This document shows, piece after piece, positions 62,945 to 64,000 of a DNA stretch of 64,000 nt. Source of the DNA: an uncultured Acidobacteriia bacterium (GTDB lineage Bacteria > Acidobacteriota > Terriglobia > Bryobacterales > Bryobacteraceae); contig CAIQWJ010000030.1 in the NCBI GenBank assembly GCA_903875575.1, positions 24,611 through 88,610 of the forward strand. Direction: 5' to 3'. The notes below the pieces were generated by a model. It saw nothing but the letters and a program-made list of their open reading frames with translations. It did not search any database and was not told the DNA's origin. Numbering within the stretch: position 1 is the first letter of the stretch; each line of letters opens with the position of its first letter. A program made the position numbers and the translations under genes.

Positions 62945-63748
62945 TCAGGCGGCTTTTGGCAGATCCTGAGGCGGATCGGCCGGGGTCTGGGCCGAATTCA
63001 GTCCGCAACAGCGTTTAAACTTGAGGCCGGAGCCGCATTTGCAGCGGGAATTTCGCGACGGTTGGGTCTGCTTTGTCAGATGAGATTCGGCGAAGGTGGA
63101 AGGGAAGCAGCCGGGGGGAATGGCAACGGCGTGGGCGAATTCGGCTTCCAGAACCTGACAGGCAATATCGCTCTGATTTTTTTCGTACCGAATTTTTCCA
63201 ATGAGTTGTTCATCGAGAGCCTTCATGACAAGACGCCAGTCCATGAGGCCGTAGGAGGAGAGGTCGGTACCCGCCGGGTTGCATTCGTTCTGGATGTGGC
63301 GCTCGGTCTGGAGTTTTCGCAGTTCGGTGGTGCAGCGCTGCAGGAGACGGAGGCATTGGGCGCGGGCGCGATCGACAGAGGCCTGGCGTTTTTCGGTGGC
63401 CTCGCAGTCCATGGGGTCGGGCAGTTCGATGCCGGTATGCGAATCGGTCGCGGTATCGGAGAGGAAGGTGGCCTCGACGGTGCCGCAGCGGCGAAGGCGC
63501 CACATCGCGCGGCGGATTTCATCGACGTATTGTTCTTCGATGAGGCCTTCGGGCACCAGTCTGAGGCGCAGGGATTCACCCATTTCGCGGTAGATGGATT
63601 CCTCGCCGGGACGAATGACGTCGCGGTCGGCGAAGAGGCCGTGTTGGATGCCGTTGCGGGCGCAGGTGGCGCGACCTTCGGGTGAGGTTGGTCCGGTGGA
63701 GTGTTGGGCATTAGCCTTGTTGGCGGCTTGCCTGGCTGCTGAGGACAT
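62945..63748 (-). CDS. SEC-C motif protein with NAQHSTGP-type N-terminus
   Basis: This 267-residue protein opens with ANKANAQHSTGPTSPEGR and ARNGIQHGL, an N-terminal pattern seen in many multi-copy, poorly known bacterial proteins that I associate with acidobacterial and other large genomes. The middle is helical and Arg/Glu-rich. The C-terminus carries a zinc-binding SEC-C motif, C236-x-C238 followed by C247-C248 in RCKCGSGLKFKRCCG. SEC-C is found in SecA and in several regulator proteins. Function is unknown. It is 170 bases from the convergent CPBP gene; that gap shows nothing recognisable. Confidence 0.78.
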   Translation of the reverse strand: MSSAARQAANKANAQHSTGPTSPEGRATCARNGIQHGLFADRDVIRPGEESIYREMGESLRLRLVPEGLIEEQYVDEIRRAMWRLRRCGTVEATFLSDTATDSHTGIELPDPMDCEATEKRQASVDRARAQCLRLLQRCTTELRKLQTERHIQNECNPAGTDLSSYGLMDWRLVMKALDEQLIGKIRYEKNQSDIACQVLEAEFAHAVAIPPGCFPSTFAESHLTKQTQPSRNSRCKCGSGLKFKRCCGLNSAQTPADPPQDLPKAA

Positions 63749-63928
63749 AGTTTTGGATGGATCCTTTCTTCCGATTTGAGGATAGCTGCGTGGTCAAGGG
63801 GTTTTTGGGGGTGGAGGGGGAGATTTGTTGAAAACAGGGGAAATAGAGTTTGAAAATCGACGTGACCCACTTGCAGAACTCCCGCTAATGGGGCTTGACA
63901 GAAGTAGTTTTATGTGCCGGAGAGGCAT

Positions 63929-64000
63929 ATGAAGCGGTCCCGCGTACATTACGACAGAGCCAACCCTTCGTGGGCCGTTTTTCGGGCGACGACAGACACG
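63929..64000 (+). CDS. Start of an unidentified gene cut by the window edge
   Basis: ATG 63929 is preceded by GGAGAGG at a suitable distance. The frame is open to the last base (24 codons, MKRSRVHYDRANPSWAVFRA and so on). The 180 bases upstream are gene-free and contain TTGACA at 63895-63900 without a matching -10 box at normal spacing. The short stretch shows a basic N-terminus and no family resemblance. Confidence 0.35.
   Translation, partial: MKRSRVHYDRANPSWAVFRATTDT

Noticed and set aside
63895..63920. TTGACA as a promoter -35 box for the edge gene
   Set aside because: No -10 hexamer occurs at 16-18 bases from it, so I do not annotate a promoter.
1..64000. CRISPR arrays, tRNA or rRNA genes
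   Set aside because: No regularly spaced repeat series and no cloverleaf or rRNA-like sequence was seen in the gaps between genes, though short tRNAs could be missed without a structure search.

Overview
The window is a GC-rich bacterial chromosome segment with densely packed genes. Its content points to Acidobacteriota of the Solibacter/Bryobacter type: four secreted VWFA-related proteins of the acidobacterial kind, a planctomycete-type PSD1/DUF1501 secretion pair, several secreted metallopeptidases and quinoproteins, and a dnaG-rpoD core locus. This is an inference from gene families; no rRNA or tRNA gene is visible.

Positions 1-7432 hold the distal part of a siphophage-like tail module cut by the left edge. 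In order it has a tail tube-like protein, two tail-assembly-chaperone-like frames joined by a canonical A_AAA_AAC slippery site, a very short tape-measure-like protein, two related distal-tail proteins, and a large hub/tip protein whose frame is broken near 4,851-4,885. No lysis, integrase or capsid gene is in view. A Wzt-like ABC ATPase without a permease follows after 18 bp.

Positions 8715-15371 are a tight five-gene secreted cassette. Two small c-type heme proteins fused to ComEA-like helix-hairpin-helix domains bracket a PSD1/cytochrome protein, a Tat-exported DUF1501 protein and an unknown secreted protein. This is the best candidate for an undescribed system here. A TolC-like channel and a MacB-type permease follow on the minus strand, then a zwf, ROK glucokinase, gnd sugar-phosphate operon.

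From about 21.2 to 38.3 kb nearly everything is on the minus strand: rnhB, rplS, an ABC-2 exporter, a STAS protein, a PMT-type glycosyltransferase, an MsbA-like exporter, a VWA protein, molybdenum cofactor genes moaB-moaC-moeA in overlapping order, a quinoprotein, an MFS transporter and a DUF885 lipoprotein. An M13 peptidase and a Gfo/Idh/MocA oxidoreductase converge on a perfect 19-bp hairpin.

Positions 41977-46358 carry mreBCD followed by an MscS channel fused to a cyclic-nucleotide-binding domain. Three tandem VWA proteins (46.4-51.9 kb) follow on the minus strand, then a hydrolase, yajQ and a truncated haemoglobin divergent from dnaG and rpoD. The right end carries a LolA-like protein, an M1 peptidase, small membrane proteins, a YkgJ-type cysteine-cluster protein, a CPBP protease, a SEC-C protein and the first codons of a gene that leaves the window.
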